From Vicinamibacterales bacterium (GTDB lineage Bacteria > Acidobacteriota > Vicinamibacteria > Vicinamibacterales > UBA2999): a stretch of DNA of 64,000 bases. Both the position numbers and the translations under genes were made by a program. The notes under the pieces are model-generated. The model worked only from the letters and a program-made list of their open reading frames with translations, searched no databases and was not told the origin of the DNA. The DNA lies in contig JBAZYO010000017.1 of the NCBI GenBank assembly GCA_041659285.1, positions 22,886 through 86,885 on the forward strand, given 5' to 3'. This document shows positions 42,350 to 51,470 of the stretch, piece after piece. Position 1 is the stretch's first letter; each line of letters starts with the position of its first letter.

Positions 42350-44143
42350 CTAGTTAACTGGAACTTGCACTGATAGCCTCTGCAGCATCGCCTCGGCATC
42401 TAGTCTGCCGTTTCCATACCGCGAATCCCAAGAGTTGCCTGGGGAAGTCTGTCTAGCTGTTTGAACGACTAAGTCTCGAACATCTTTATTGCTTAATTTT
42501 AGTCCTTGCGAATGAGCCTCAGCATAGACTATTGCTATCGCACCAGCAACTGCTGGTGCAGCCATACTGGTACCACTTTTTTTGACTGATCCGTTCAGGC
42601 TTCTTGATGCAGCTGCCCACACTTCATGCCCTGGTGCACTTATTTCTGGCTTTTCTCGACCATCACGCGTGGGACCCGCAGATGAGAAATAGGATAGCGG
42701 CTTTGTTGTTCTGTGCCCATCATATGAACCAACAACAATTGTTTTTCGACCTGTTGATATTGAACCCAGTGTAAATCCTTTGTCTAATGGTGCTACAAAG
42801 CTGGATTGTCCGTTGTCATCACGTTCAACCCACGCATGAAAAAAACCATTGGAAACAGTTACACCATGGAGTCTTAAAGTCCATAGACCAGTTGGTAGTC
42901 CCTGTTCCATGAAGATGTCAACCAAGTTATCGCCATTGTTGGGATCGTGTTTTCTATGGCTGAAAAAAAGAGCAACTTTTCCAGCATCGTCTTTTAAAAG
43001 ACCATTCTCTCCTAATTTTGTTTTTGCCACCGAACTGTTATCCGGTCCTATTAACTCAGCTTCAAATTCGTCTTGACCTGAATACCAAACTTCAATTTCA
43101 TTTTCGGTTGGGTCTAAGGCACCGACCTGCCAGGTTATATCTGTGTAGCCGCCACTAGAAACTCGTCCTTGTGCATGAATATTATCTGCATATGCATTAG
43201 AAGCTGCAATCACAATTGCTCTATTCTTGAATGATAGGAGACTGTCTAAACCTTGCTCTGCAAGCCGACTTCCGTCATGTGGTCCACCATTTGTTCCAAG
43301 GCTAAAATTAATAACACATGGTTTGTCGCCAGCTTTGTCAAATATAAATTTTGCAGCCTCAAGTAGTTGTACAGAGTCACCAAATGAAGTATCAACAACA
43401 TCTGGTCCAGACCAAGCGATATCATCTGTAGCAATCTGAACAAAAATAATTTCCGCTCCTGGTGCAACACCTGGAACGCCAGTTCCTATACCATTGCCAG
43501 CAGCGATATCCATAACGTGTGTGCCGTGAGAGTTAGGTCCGGGCTCATAGGCTAACGCCGAATAGGGATTTTGACTTTGTAGTGCTAGATTGATTTGCTC
43601 TCGGCTATACACACATCCATAGCCAAAAGGCGATTCGTGATTGGACGGGCCTGTTTGATCCCAAATGGCCATAATTCTACTAGTTCCATCAGCTAGTCGA
43701 AAATTCTTGTGAACGAAGTCGCAGCCGTAGTCAATGATGCCAACCACTACTCCTGCTCCTGGAGCGCTTCCTTGTATAAGTGGCTCTATTATTGATTGGC
43801 TGGCTCTGATCTCCTCTACGGTAGCTGCTAATGTTGGCTTGAGTTTTACTCCAGGCTTGAGGCTTCTAACAAAATGTTTTTCTCGAATTTCAGTAATAAG
43901 TTTCACTGGCACCCGGCCAGTAACTATTGACTCCGTTCCGTCATCAGAGTTGCCAATATGTGAGGCTTGGACAATTTCGGTGAGATTCATCCAGGCGTCT
44001 AAATCACTTACTCGCGCGACCACTGAAACAAACCCAGCATCGCTAGAAATGGTTTGCGGAGTTTTAATTCCGCGCTGTTCTTTTGAAACCAGTTGCTGAA
44101 GCTTAGGGTCCATTTCTTCTATATCTGTAAGTTCAAATTTCAT
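42350..44143 (-). CDS. Subtilisin-like (S8) serine protease
   Basis: 597 residues. The catalytic triad is D138 (VVGIIDYGCDF), H206 (NSHGTHVMDIA) and S526 (KSGTSMAAPAVAG). The N-terminal 120 residues form a separate domain that could be an inhibitor-like pro-region (ending VRSLKPGVKLKPTLA). There is no signal peptide, so it is probably cytoplasmic. A beta-type insert (about 340-450) lies between the His and Ser blocks. It is the third gene of an operon after two paralogous proteins of unknown function (44187-45672), its probable substrates or partners. Confidence 0.9.
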   Translation of the reverse strand: MKFELTDIEEMDPKLQQLVSKEQRGIKTPQTISSDAGFVSVVARVSDLDAWMNLTEIVQASHIGNSDDGTESIVTGRVPVKLITEIREKHFVRSLKPGVKLKPTLAATVEEIRASQSIIEPLIQGSAPGAGVVVGIIDYGCDFVHKNFRLADGTSRIMAIWDQTGPSNHESPFGYGCVYSREQINLALQSQNPYSALAYEPGPNSHGTHVMDIAAGNGIGTGVPGVAPGAEIIFVQIATDDIAWSGPDVVDTSFGDSVQLLEAAKFIFDKAGDKPCVINFSLGTNGGPHDGSRLAEQGLDSLLSFKNRAIVIAASNAYADNIHAQGRVSSGGYTDITWQVGALDPTENEIEVWYSGQDEFEAELIGPDNSSVAKTKLGENGLLKDDAGKVALFFSHRKHDPNNGDNLVDIFMEQGLPTGLWTLRLHGVTVSNGFFHAWVERDDNGQSSFVAPLDKGFTLGSISTGRKTIVVGSYDGHRTTKPLSYFSSAGPTRDGREKPEISAPGHEVWAAASRSLNGSVKKSGTSMAAPAVAGAIAIVYAEAHSQGLKLSNKDVRDLVVQTARQTSPGNSWDSRYGNGRLDAEAMLQRLSVQVPVN

Positions 44144-44186
44144 TTCGGCCCTCTATTGCGATCTCTATTAAGTAATTGCTCAAGCA

Positions 44187-44843
44187 TCATGGCTGTCCTA
44201 CGTCGAGTGCGATTAAATAATTGCTAGCTTTTGTGCCCAGTTTCTTTTCAATCGACTTTCTAACTGTTTTATAGACTTCATTGTTCAGAGTCAGTATTTG
44301 AGAACTATAAGCAAGCTTTACACTGGCACCTAAGTCCGTTGATAGCATTGTTGTTGGTATTGATAAACTAGACGAGAAGAAGAAGGCACCTACTTTCATT
44401 GAAACAATTCCATCAATGTCTTGATCAACTGAGCTTATTTGAAAGGTGCCACCATAAAGGCTTTTTGACTCACTTTCTAGTAATTTAGTAGCTGTAGCAT
44501 CAGGCGAATTTTTTAAATATGAAAAAGCCAGATTGAGAGACAATCTCTCCTCGCTATTCAAATGCTCAGACATGATTTCGTAGACAGCGGCTGATAATGA
44601 CTTGGTATTGTTATTCAGTTGATAATCCATGATATTCCACTGATTGCCTGCCCAACCCAGAGGTAAGAGTACGGAGGTGTACTGCGTAAACCATACTAGT
44701 GAGTTTTCTCTTCTGTTTACCTGAGCGTCTACAGCCTTTTGTGCAAACAAAGTAGAATTTAAAACGTCAGTTCTTCTCTCATCACTTACATTGTTTGAGA
44801 AAAACTGCACTATGCCAGAGTTGATGTATCCAGTTTTATTCAT
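44187..44843 (-). CDS. Hypothetical protein, paralogue 2 of the subtilase operon
   Basis: About 218 residues from MNKTGYINSG; a start at 44870 would add nine residues, and neither has a strong ribosome site. Shares with the gene at 44920-45672 the pattern FSNNVSxxxxxDxLNSxxxAQ in the N-terminal half and VGAFFFSSS plus SQILTLNNEVYKTVRKSI at the C-terminus. The C-terminal half looks beta-rich. Gap to the subtilase is 43 bp. Confidence 0.72.
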   Translation of the reverse strand: MNKTGYINSGIVQFFSNNVSDERRTDVLNSTLFAQKAVDAQVNRRENSLVWFTQYTSVLLPLGWAGNQWNIMDYQLNNNTKSLSAAVYEIMSEHLNSEERLSLNLAFSYLKNSPDATATKLLESESKSLYGGTFQISSVDQDIDGIVSMKVGAFFFSSSLSIPTTMLSTDLGASVKLAYSSQILTLNNEVYKTVRKSIEKKLGTKASNYLIALDVGQP

Positions 44844-44873
44844 TGATTGCCCATTCTCACGAACTATCATTTT

Positions 44874-44909
44874 TTAAATGGGCAGCAGGTATTACTGCTG
44901 CCCATTTAA
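44874..44909. terminator. 15-bp perfect stem between the two paralogues
   Basis: TTAAATGGGCAGCAG and its complement around a 6-base loop, 11 bp after the stop of the first paralogue. It can act as a partial terminator or mRNA stabiliser, making the first gene more abundant than the downstream ones. Confidence 0.65.
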
Positions 44910-44919
44910 TTAACTAGCC

Positions 44920-45672
44920 CTAAATTTGAATTGGTAGGTCTTGCACGTATTGTTGAGCGGCAACTCCAAGCTTCATTAGAACCTGCGCTCTAACGAAATT
45001 ATATAGCTGGTCATTCAGCATCAGATTTTGAGATGAATGATTGAAACTCGCAGAAGCACTGCTCCATGAGAAGAACAGAACTTTTGTCACATTGGATTGA
45101 CTTGAGAAATTAAATGCACCAACTTTCATTCCTACAACACCAGCGGATTCGTCGCAAACCCCAATCCTGAAATTCCCGTCCTTCAAAGAGTGTGATTCAC
45201 GCTCAAATAGAGTGAATCCTCCGTCATTTTGAAGATTTTTCAATGCATCAATTACTGTTTTCACCATAGTCATTTCGGTCCCAGTGAATACAGCAGCAAG
45301 AATGTCAATTACTACCTTGTCCACTGAGAATTGCTGACCAGCTCCAGCATAATTGGTGAACTGCCAACCGCCCACTGCGTAGCCAATGGCCTGAAGAACC
45401 TCTGTATACTTGTTGTAATAAACCTGAGGATTATCAAGTCCCGGATTGACGAATTTTGCGGCACGCTGCGCTAGACACATCGAATTGAGAATATCTTGCT
45501 TGTGTTGAAGACTTACATTATTTGTGAACAAAATTAGACTGGCATCATTGGCAAAAGCTTGTTTGCTGTAGTCTGGTCCTGTTGCCAGTCCAGCCGGTGT
45601 TGCACCGATCTCTGGAAGTTCAATATTTTTCACAAAATCCAAAGCTTTTTCTTGAGTGATTGTTGTAGGCAT
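44920..45672 (-). CDS. Hypothetical protein, paralogue 1 of the subtilase operon
   Basis: 250 residues from MPTTITQEKALDF, chosen because AAGGAG precedes this ATG; the frame starts at 45690. The body is paralogous to the next gene (FTNNVSLQHKQDILNSMCLA, SSQNLMLNDQLYNFVRAQVL). No signal peptide or TM. The family was not recognised. Both copies may be substrates cleaved by, or regulators of, the subtilase encoded downstream. Confidence 0.78.
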   Translation of the reverse strand: MPTTITQEKALDFVKNIELPEIGATPAGLATGPDYSKQAFANDASLILFTNNVSLQHKQDILNSMCLAQRAAKFVNPGLDNPQVYYNKYTEVLQAIGYAVGGWQFTNYAGAGQQFSVDKVVIDILAAVFTGTEMTMVKTVIDALKNLQNDGGFTLFERESHSLKDGNFRIGVCDESAGVVGMKVGAFNFSSQSNVTKVLFFSWSSASASFNHSSQNLMLNDQLYNFVRAQVLMKLGVAAQQYVQDLPIQI

Positions 45673-45951
45673 TTTCTCTCCTTCGTGCATGTGTTTAAAT
45701 TGCCCGGGGTTGCCAAAGGTTCGCGTGGGTTACCGGCAGTAGGCGGTGCCTGAATCGACCCTTAAATGATCCTGGAGTATATCCGCACGAAAGCTAATGC
45801 ATAGTTAAGAGATGCGCTTGAAAAGTTGATTTAATCTATGCGTATTTCGGACAGCTGACAAGCTCTTACAGGACTTAGCCACATCAGCATGAAATGCTCT
45901 CGAATTTGGACTAGCGACAATGTTCTGGTGCACTAGCGCTGGAATTCCCCA

Positions 45952-46857
45952 TCAATTAATGAGTGAATTTAGTGCGTTCTGCTTGTCGTCTTTAGTTGGC
46001 AAAGCATAGCGCCTGGTTGTTTCCAGCCGCCTGTGCCCTCCAATCTCTGCTACTAACACTAAGTCAGTGCCGTTGCGCACTAGATTAGTCAGGCATGTGT
46101 GGCGAAGAATGTGGGCAGATAGATCGATGCCACAAGCAGTGCCTACCTTTCTTACAATTCTATCCAAGCTGGTTGCAGACATGCGGGCTCCTTGTGGATT
46201 TAGAAAGAGAGCATCATCTATTTTTGAATTGACAAAGCGTTTGTTTCTCTCAAGTATCCAGTCTCGAACAGCATCGCGAGCGACTTCATTCAGGGGGATT
46301 TCACGGTAGCGATCGCCTTTGCCGCTGCGCACAATTATTTGAGCCTTGCGCCCGGCTATTGAAACATCTGCCATATCGAGAGCGGCACATTCACCAATAC
46401 GGACGCCAGTGTTTATCAGCAGCAGTGGCACCGCCCGGTCAAGTGCCCGGCTTCTAGTTTGGGCCGTGCTGATATAACGTTTCTGCTCTTCTGGTGTCAG
46501 CGCCCTGGGTGCTTCCTGTGGTAAATCTTCTCGGTCAATCTTGGCAGGCGTCAGGCCCATGAACTGTAGAAAGTGGTTGATTGCGGTTAGAGATGCATTG
46601 ACTGAACTCGGTGCAAACTTGCATGAGCGCTTTAAATGTCGCTTGTAATCTCTGAGAGCTACTTGAGCTACTCTTGCTTCGGTCAAGACAAGGTCGAATT
46701 TGTTCTCAGAGGCTGCTAGATAGTCCAAGAACTGACTTATACGGCTACGGTAAGCCCTTTTGCTCTGTTCTGATAATGGCGCGCCTTTAAGCCAAATCTG
46801 GTAGCTCATAAAATGGTCGGCGATTGTCGCCGTTTTTTGAGTCTTTTTTCTGACCAA
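45952..46857 (-). CDS. Tyrosine recombinase (XerC/D-like integrase)
   Basis: 301 residues with both domains. N-terminal SAM-like core-binding domain (about 12-105) and catalytic domain with R153 (NTGVRIGECAA), K180, H249/R252 (HILRHTCLTN), H275 (IGGHRRLETT) and nucleophile Y284 (RRYALP). The full catalytic set is present, so it is probably active. Four copies of a 14-bp motif lie directly upstream (46874-46974). It may catalyse integration or resolution of the local element; no att site was identified. Confidence 0.92.
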   Translation of the reverse strand: MVRKKTQKTATIADHFMSYQIWLKGAPLSEQSKRAYRSRISQFLDYLAASENKFDLVLTEARVAQVALRDYKRHLKRSCKFAPSSVNASLTAINHFLQFMGLTPAKIDREDLPQEAPRALTPEEQKRYISTAQTRSRALDRAVPLLLINTGVRIGECAALDMADVSIAGRKAQIIVRSGKGDRYREIPLNEVARDAVRDWILERNKRFVNSKIDDALFLNPQGARMSATSLDRIVRKVGTACGIDLSAHILRHTCLTNLVRNGTDLVLVAEIGGHRRLETTRRYALPTKDDKQNALNSLIN

Positions 46858-46873
46858 TTTTGAAGGCTCCCAG

Positions 46874-46974
46874 ATATCAGTACTTTTCTGAGGGCGATAA
46901 TATCATGAGGTTTGCCGAATATCGGTACTTTTGAAAGAGTAAAGTACTGATATTACACATGTATCAGTACTTTT
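46874..46974. repeat. Four copies of ATATCAGTACTTTT upstream of the recombinase
   Basis: Direct copies at 46874-46887, 46919-46932 (one base different) and 46961-46974 (first base G), and an inverted copy at 46941-46953. They occupy the whole gap between the recombinase and TPR genes. They may be recombinase arm-type sites, iterons or repressor operators. Confidence 0.75.
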
Positions 46975-48088
46975 ACTGTGGAGCTTGTGATGTTGTTGGA
47001 GTTGGAGCAGCCCCGGGCTCCTGCTTCAACCCCTTTCCGAGAATGCCATCAAGTACTCTCAAGCATCGCCTCGTGTATGGATGATTTGGACCGAGAGCCT
47101 TTTGAGCTATGGCACAAGCTTCCAGCGATGTTCTTTTAGCTTCGTCGTGTTTGCCTTCGAGGCTGTAAGTGGTAGCAAGATTGTTCATACTGATGGCAGT
47201 ATCGGCACTAAAGTGACCGTGGTATTTTTCGATAATTACTATGGCGCGCCTTTGCAGATCCTCGGCTTCAGTTAGCCTATTTGTGCGAGTGTAGAGTGTA
47301 GCTAGATTGTCTAGCAAGCTAGCTGTGGCATGGCTTTGTGAACCCTCGGTTTTTTCTAGTGTCGACTTTGCAGCGATGATGAGAGGCTCTGCTTTGGCAT
47401 AGTCCTTGAGACCCATATAGGCCTCTGCCAGATTACTCTGGCAGTACGCAGTATCTTTGTGGTTGTCACCAACTAGTTTGTGATAGATGTTATATGCTGC
47501 CTGGTGCTCGATGATAGCTTTGTCAAATCTCTTTTGTTCTTGATATACAAGACCAAGATTGTCGTGGACGCAAGCTGCGTCTGCTGTTTCTTTACGGGCG
47601 GCACCGAGGGCAGCTATTGCCTGTTGATATTTCTGCTCACTTTCGGCATATTTGCCCTGTTTCTTAAGTATTCCCGCTTGAGCATTGAGATCGATAACGA
47701 TGTCGCCAGAGGGTCTGTAAGAAGCAACAGATATTTCTCTTGCCTGACGTATATACTCGGATGCTTGGCCGTGGCGGCCCATCTCCGTACAGAGGGTAGC
47801 GAGCATCTTCAAGCTTTCTCTTCGCTTGGCGATACCTTCTGGTCCGGGAATTTTTCTGGCGCAGGCTTCAGAGAGTTGAATGTAATAGAGCGCTTTATCA
47901 GGTTGGTTCTTGTTAAGAGCGGCTTGTCCGGCCTGAAGATAGGCAACCCAGTCTCTTAACGTTGCAACTCTTTGACTATTAGCTGAAGCTGATTTAGTCG
48001 CTTGAGCTGTCACCGGCTGGCCTGTAAAAGGCAAGCCTAGAGCCAGTAGCGAGACCATTAGTAGGATGGACAATGATTTCGTATTCAT
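46973..48088 (-). CDS. Secreted TPR protein (kinesin-light-chain-type repeats)
   Basis: 371 residues. Signal peptide at 1-29 (LSILLMVSLLALGL, then cleavage after TAQA or similar). About six 42-residue TPR units of the kinesin-light-chain type, e.g. DAACVHDNLGLVYQEQKRFD and TAISMNNLATTYSLEGKHDE. Pro/Thr-rich C-terminal tail. Exported scaffold; partner unknown. Its stop lies within the last copy of the 14-bp repeat. Confidence 0.88.
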   Translation of the reverse strand: MNTKSLSILLMVSLLALGLPFTGQPVTAQATKSASANSQRVATLRDWVAYLQAGQAALNKNQPDKALYYIQLSEACARKIPGPEGIAKRRESLKMLATLCTEMGRHGQASEYIRQAREISVASYRPSGDIVIDLNAQAGILKKQGKYAESEQKYQQAIAALGAARKETADAACVHDNLGLVYQEQKRFDKAIIEHQAAYNIYHKLVGDNHKDTAYCQSNLAEAYMGLKDYAKAEPLIIAAKSTLEKTEGSQSHATASLLDNLATLYTRTNRLTEAEDLQRRAIVIIEKYHGHFSADTAISMNNLATTYSLEGKHDEAKRTSLEACAIAQKALGPNHPYTRRCLRVLDGILGKGLKQEPGAAPTPTTSQAPQ

Positions 48089-48172
48089 ACCTGTGAGCCT
48101 GTAGTTAAGAAGTATGGGATGCCTAAATCGTCAGCCTGAAAACATAATCTGACAAACAGTTAGATTGGCTAC

Positions 48173-49888
48173 CTATTTTGATGCTACTAGTGCAGGCTCT
48201 TTAATAGAAACCAACCCCATCTTTGAGAGCCAAAGAATTGAGAGTAGGAGCGCTCTTCCTTGATCTGAGTTGAACTTTATGGTCACGTCCGATATTGCAC
48301 AGGTCTTCTTCTCTTCAATCAATCTAAGTATTTTTTTTAGTTCTTCTAGTGGCAGCAGTACAGGCTTTGCTGTGGCTGCAAATGCGAGAGCCTCAATTGC
48401 CGCTAAGGATGCTATCGCAGCTTCAGCTGTACCGTCGAGGCTTAAGAGTGAAGAGGGAGTCAGAGTGTTTGTGGCAAACTCGGCGAACATCACCGCTGTG
48501 TCTAATCTCATTGGATAGGCAGTTGTAGCCTGAGTCAAAGGTGCAAACTCAACGTCGGTGCTCTTGCGAATTTTCGCCAATTCACCGAGCAAATATTGAT
48601 GCTGGGCAACAATCAGATTGCCGCCAAACTTAGCTGATATTGTAGCTTTGGCATTCTTCCCAAGCTCAAGCCGCTTGTTCTTGTCTATTGTCAGGCTTGA
48701 ATAAGCTTGAGCGCAATCAGAAACACTCGTTGCAATAAACTGACTGGCTAGGCCAACATGGTTTTGATGGTCTAGTAGTGACAGTGAGCTTAGCAAGGCA
48801 AAGTCGTCTGTTAGTCCAGGCAGTGGTCCTGTGGTAGGTACAAGAAGTCCGTTTTTACCATGTTCAATAATTTCGCGGTGGAAACCCCAATCGCTTAGCA
48901 CTACTGGTAGTGCATGAGCCATGGCCTCAAGAATGGATAACCCAAAACTTTCTTGCGTATTGTCGTTTAACTCTGTATAGATGTCTGCTGCTGCCCATGC
49001 CGCATTCATAGTCTTGGCTTCTTGACCATTTAAAACATGTACTGCCACTAGAGGAGCAATTTCTTTAGCGGTTTGTAGATACTGATTTTTTACAGCTTCT
49101 GATTCAAACCAGCCAGCCAGAGCTAAGTGTGTTTGTGTGCCAGTTTCAGTAGCAGACCTTTGCAATGCTAAAAGCATTGGTAGTGGATTGGCCTTGGTTA
49201 GAGGGCTAAATCTACCGGCGCTCAAGACGAGGATGTCTGAATCGTCAATCTTTAGAGTTGCTCTAAGCTCTTTTCCAGACAGCTCGTCATTCTTTTCTGG
49301 TATGCGCACGAACGGGTGTATTACCGGCAGCTGTGCCCCGAGTTTAATGTCTCCGGGAATATCAAAGCGTTCTTTAAGGTAGCTGCCATAGGCGGCAAGC
49401 TCGCGGATAGCAGCTTTTTTTGTGCTTTCCCATGGGCAGACAAGGGCATCCCACGGCTCAAGCGGTCCTATTACAAGCTCTGCAAGAGCATCTTGAACCA
49501 AGTGATGCGGCAGGCTATGAGCTACTCCAATGAGGCTGTAGGCTCTATTGCCTAAATGTCGCCTTTGCCAGGCAAGTTTAGCTATCGCTGGTGATGGGTT
49601 GAATAAGGCACCAACGGAGCTGAGCTTGGCATATTCTTGAAGGCGTATCCAGGAGCACTTGGTTTCTTGCCTGGCGTATGGCTTAATCAGCTCGGCAAAT
49701 TCTTGGAACATAGGTTCTGTTTGAGCAAAGCAGGTGATTGCATTTGGAGCACTGACGTTGACAAAGGCTTGAGCAAACGAGGTAGCGAACTGCTGATTTC
49801 CAGTCGGGCCGAATGTACTGGCTGTGTACATGCTGGGGTGGTAGAAAAACGCTATTTCATTGCTTTGCTGGTTCTCTGCTTTGCTCAT
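48173..49888 (-). CDS. GT4-family glycosyltransferase
   Basis: 571 residues. GT-B fold: the second Rossmann domain holds ILVLSAGRFSPLTKANP (nucleotide-sugar loop) and the E-x7-E motif in TQESFGLSILEAMAHALPVV, followed by FHREIIEHGKNGLLV. The N-terminal domain is less typical. A C-terminal extension of about 130 residues (after SAKFGG) is helical and not part of the usual fold. Expected to transfer a sugar from a nucleotide donor; the acceptor is unknown. Divergent from the type I secretion operon. Confidence 0.88.
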   Translation of the reverse strand: MSKAENQQSNEIAFFYHPSMYTASTFGPTGNQQFATSFAQAFVNVSAPNAITCFAQTEPMFQEFAELIKPYARQETKCSWIRLQEYAKLSSVGALFNPSPAIAKLAWQRRHLGNRAYSLIGVAHSLPHHLVQDALAELVIGPLEPWDALVCPWESTKKAAIRELAAYGSYLKERFDIPGDIKLGAQLPVIHPFVRIPEKNDELSGKELRATLKIDDSDILVLSAGRFSPLTKANPLPMLLALQRSATETGTQTHLALAGWFESEAVKNQYLQTAKEIAPLVAVHVLNGQEAKTMNAAWAAADIYTELNDNTQESFGLSILEAMAHALPVVLSDWGFHREIIEHGKNGLLVPTTGPLPGLTDDFALLSSLSLLDHQNHVGLASQFIATSVSDCAQAYSSLTIDKNKRLELGKNAKATISAKFGGNLIVAQHQYLLGELAKIRKSTDVEFAPLTQATTAYPMRLDTAVMFAEFATNTLTPSSLLSLDGTAEAAIASLAAIEALAFAATAKPVLLPLEELKKILRLIEEKKTCAISDVTIKFNSDQGRALLLSILWLSKMGLVSIKEPALVASK

Positions 49889-50141
49889 TGATTCGGCTCC
49901 AGAAGTCTTGTGATGAGGTTAGCACGAGGCCTCAGGCTATCAGCTAAGTTCAGTCTAATCTTTAGAATGTCTGACGAGCGCCTGAAAACCTGGATGCAAA
50001 GAGATTGGCGGTGTTACAATTCCTCCCTTGAAAGTCTTGCTGCTCTTTGCTTTTGCTTGGAGGCGGTAAGGTCGCTCCATGGAATCCCATTGTCCATTTG
50101 TTAGTGCACAACCATTGCTTATTGCAGCGGAAAGGGAATCT

Positions 50142-51467
50142 ATGGCAAGTGAGCTTCTAATGAGATCTGCACGGATTATTCTGAGTTCGCTGTTAATTGG
50201 ATTTGCTCTGCCAATGGCAGAAGCCAGAGCTGACGTGCTCACATTCGATGAAGTGGTTTCAAGATCCCTTCTGGCTTCTTACGATGTGCGGCTGACAGAA
50301 GCTGATGTGAAGCTCAATAAAAATGACATTTTGCGCAAGAGAACTGACTACCTGCCAAACATAGTTGCTCACATGAACAGTGAGTACTTGCGGGATTTAA
50401 CGAATGATCAGACTCAAGTTGCTGTCGTAAACAACACCATCATTCCCAACACTACTAGAAATCAGACATCGATAAATCTGGCCACCAGCTGGAATGTTAT
50501 TGACTTTGGTGCTCGTTCAAAGGCCGTCCTTGCCGCAAAGGAACACCATATAGCCTCGCGCTTTGCAGTTGAACAGAGACGGCGAGATATAAAACTTGCT
50601 GTTATCGACAAATATACAGATGCCCTTATTGCATTTAAAAATGTGGGTAATAAGGCTCAAGTACTGGCATTGCGCCGAGGCGTATATGTTTGTAAGGCAA
50701 GGCTATTTGATGCCGGTAACGTCGCCAAGACCGAGGTCGCTGAAGCGGCATTAGCATCGGCAGACGCTCATACTGCCTTGATTCATGCTCAATACGACTA
50801 TGTGGAAAAGCTCAAAGAGTTGAGTGAATACACTCACGATATCTACAACGTGGACTCCACCGAGGTTGCTGATTACAGTGATACAACGCCTCAAATCTTT
50901 GAGAAAATCGTGCTCGATAGAACACCCGATCACAAATTTTATGACCGAGAAATCGCCAGCAAGAGGGCAGAACTAAAGGCTCTTGACCGGCAGCGTTACC
51001 CGCAAATTGGCTTGTACAGCAACTTCTATATGTACGGCTTCAATCAGTACCGTTTCCTTCAGTCTTTCAAAGCTTTAAGACCGGTGACGATATCGTTTGG
51101 TTTGAGTGTCAATTACCCAGTCTTTGATCAGCTCAAGAATTATTCAGAGCGGCAACGCAAGAAAATTGAAATTGAGCGCTTGCTTATCGAGCGTGATAAG
51201 AAGCTCTGGGAGGTTGAGCAGTCTCACACCAAGACCACTCAGCTGGCTCAGATGCACGGCGTGGACGTAGAAAACAGAACACAGCTGATAGCTCAACATA
51301 ATGTAAAAGCTGCCATTCTCGGTCGTCTGGCTGATAGAAATTTACTAGATCGCAGCCAGGAACTCTCTCAGAAAATCGAGATGGCGGAGCAGGAACTTGA
51401 ACTGTTGAAGTCGAAAGTGCAGCTCCAGGCTCATGTTCGGAAGCTTCGGACCATGGCTGAAGGTTAA
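50142..51467 (+). CDS. TolC-like outer-membrane efflux protein
   Basis: 441 residues from ATG 50142 (AAAGGG upstream; the open frame begins at 50079). Signal peptide (IILSSLLIGFALPMAEARA). The mature protein has the long amphipathic helices and two-fold repeat of TolC, e.g. DVRLTEADVKLNKNDILRKR and QIGLYSNFYMYG. It forms the outer-membrane channel of the type I secretion system with the next two genes, which follow at once. Confidence 0.85.
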   Translation: MASELLMRSARIILSSLLIGFALPMAEARADVLTFDEVVSRSLLASYDVRLTEADVKLNKNDILRKRTDYLPNIVAHMNSEYLRDLTNDQTQVAVVNNTIIPNTTRNQTSINLATSWNVIDFGARSKAVLAAKEHHIASRFAVEQRRRDIKLAVIDKYTDALIAFKNVGNKAQVLALRRGVYVCKARLFDAGNVAKTEVAEAALASADAHTALIHAQYDYVEKLKELSEYTHDIYNVDSTEVADYSDTTPQIFEKIVLDRTPDHKFYDREIASKRAELKALDRQRYPQIGLYSNFYMYGFNQYRFLQSFKALRPVTISFGLSVNYPVFDQLKNYSERQRKKIEIERLLIERDKKLWEVEQSHTKTTQLAQMHGVDVENRTQLIAQHNVKAAILGRLADRNLLDRSQELSQKIEMAEQELELLKSKVQLQAHVRKLRTMAEG

Positions 51468-51470
51468 TTG

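Noticed and set aside
46874..46974. CRISPR array or plasmid origin at the 14-bp repeats
   Set aside because: Only four short copies, one inverted, and no replication initiator gene nearby; kept as recombinase-associated or operator sites.
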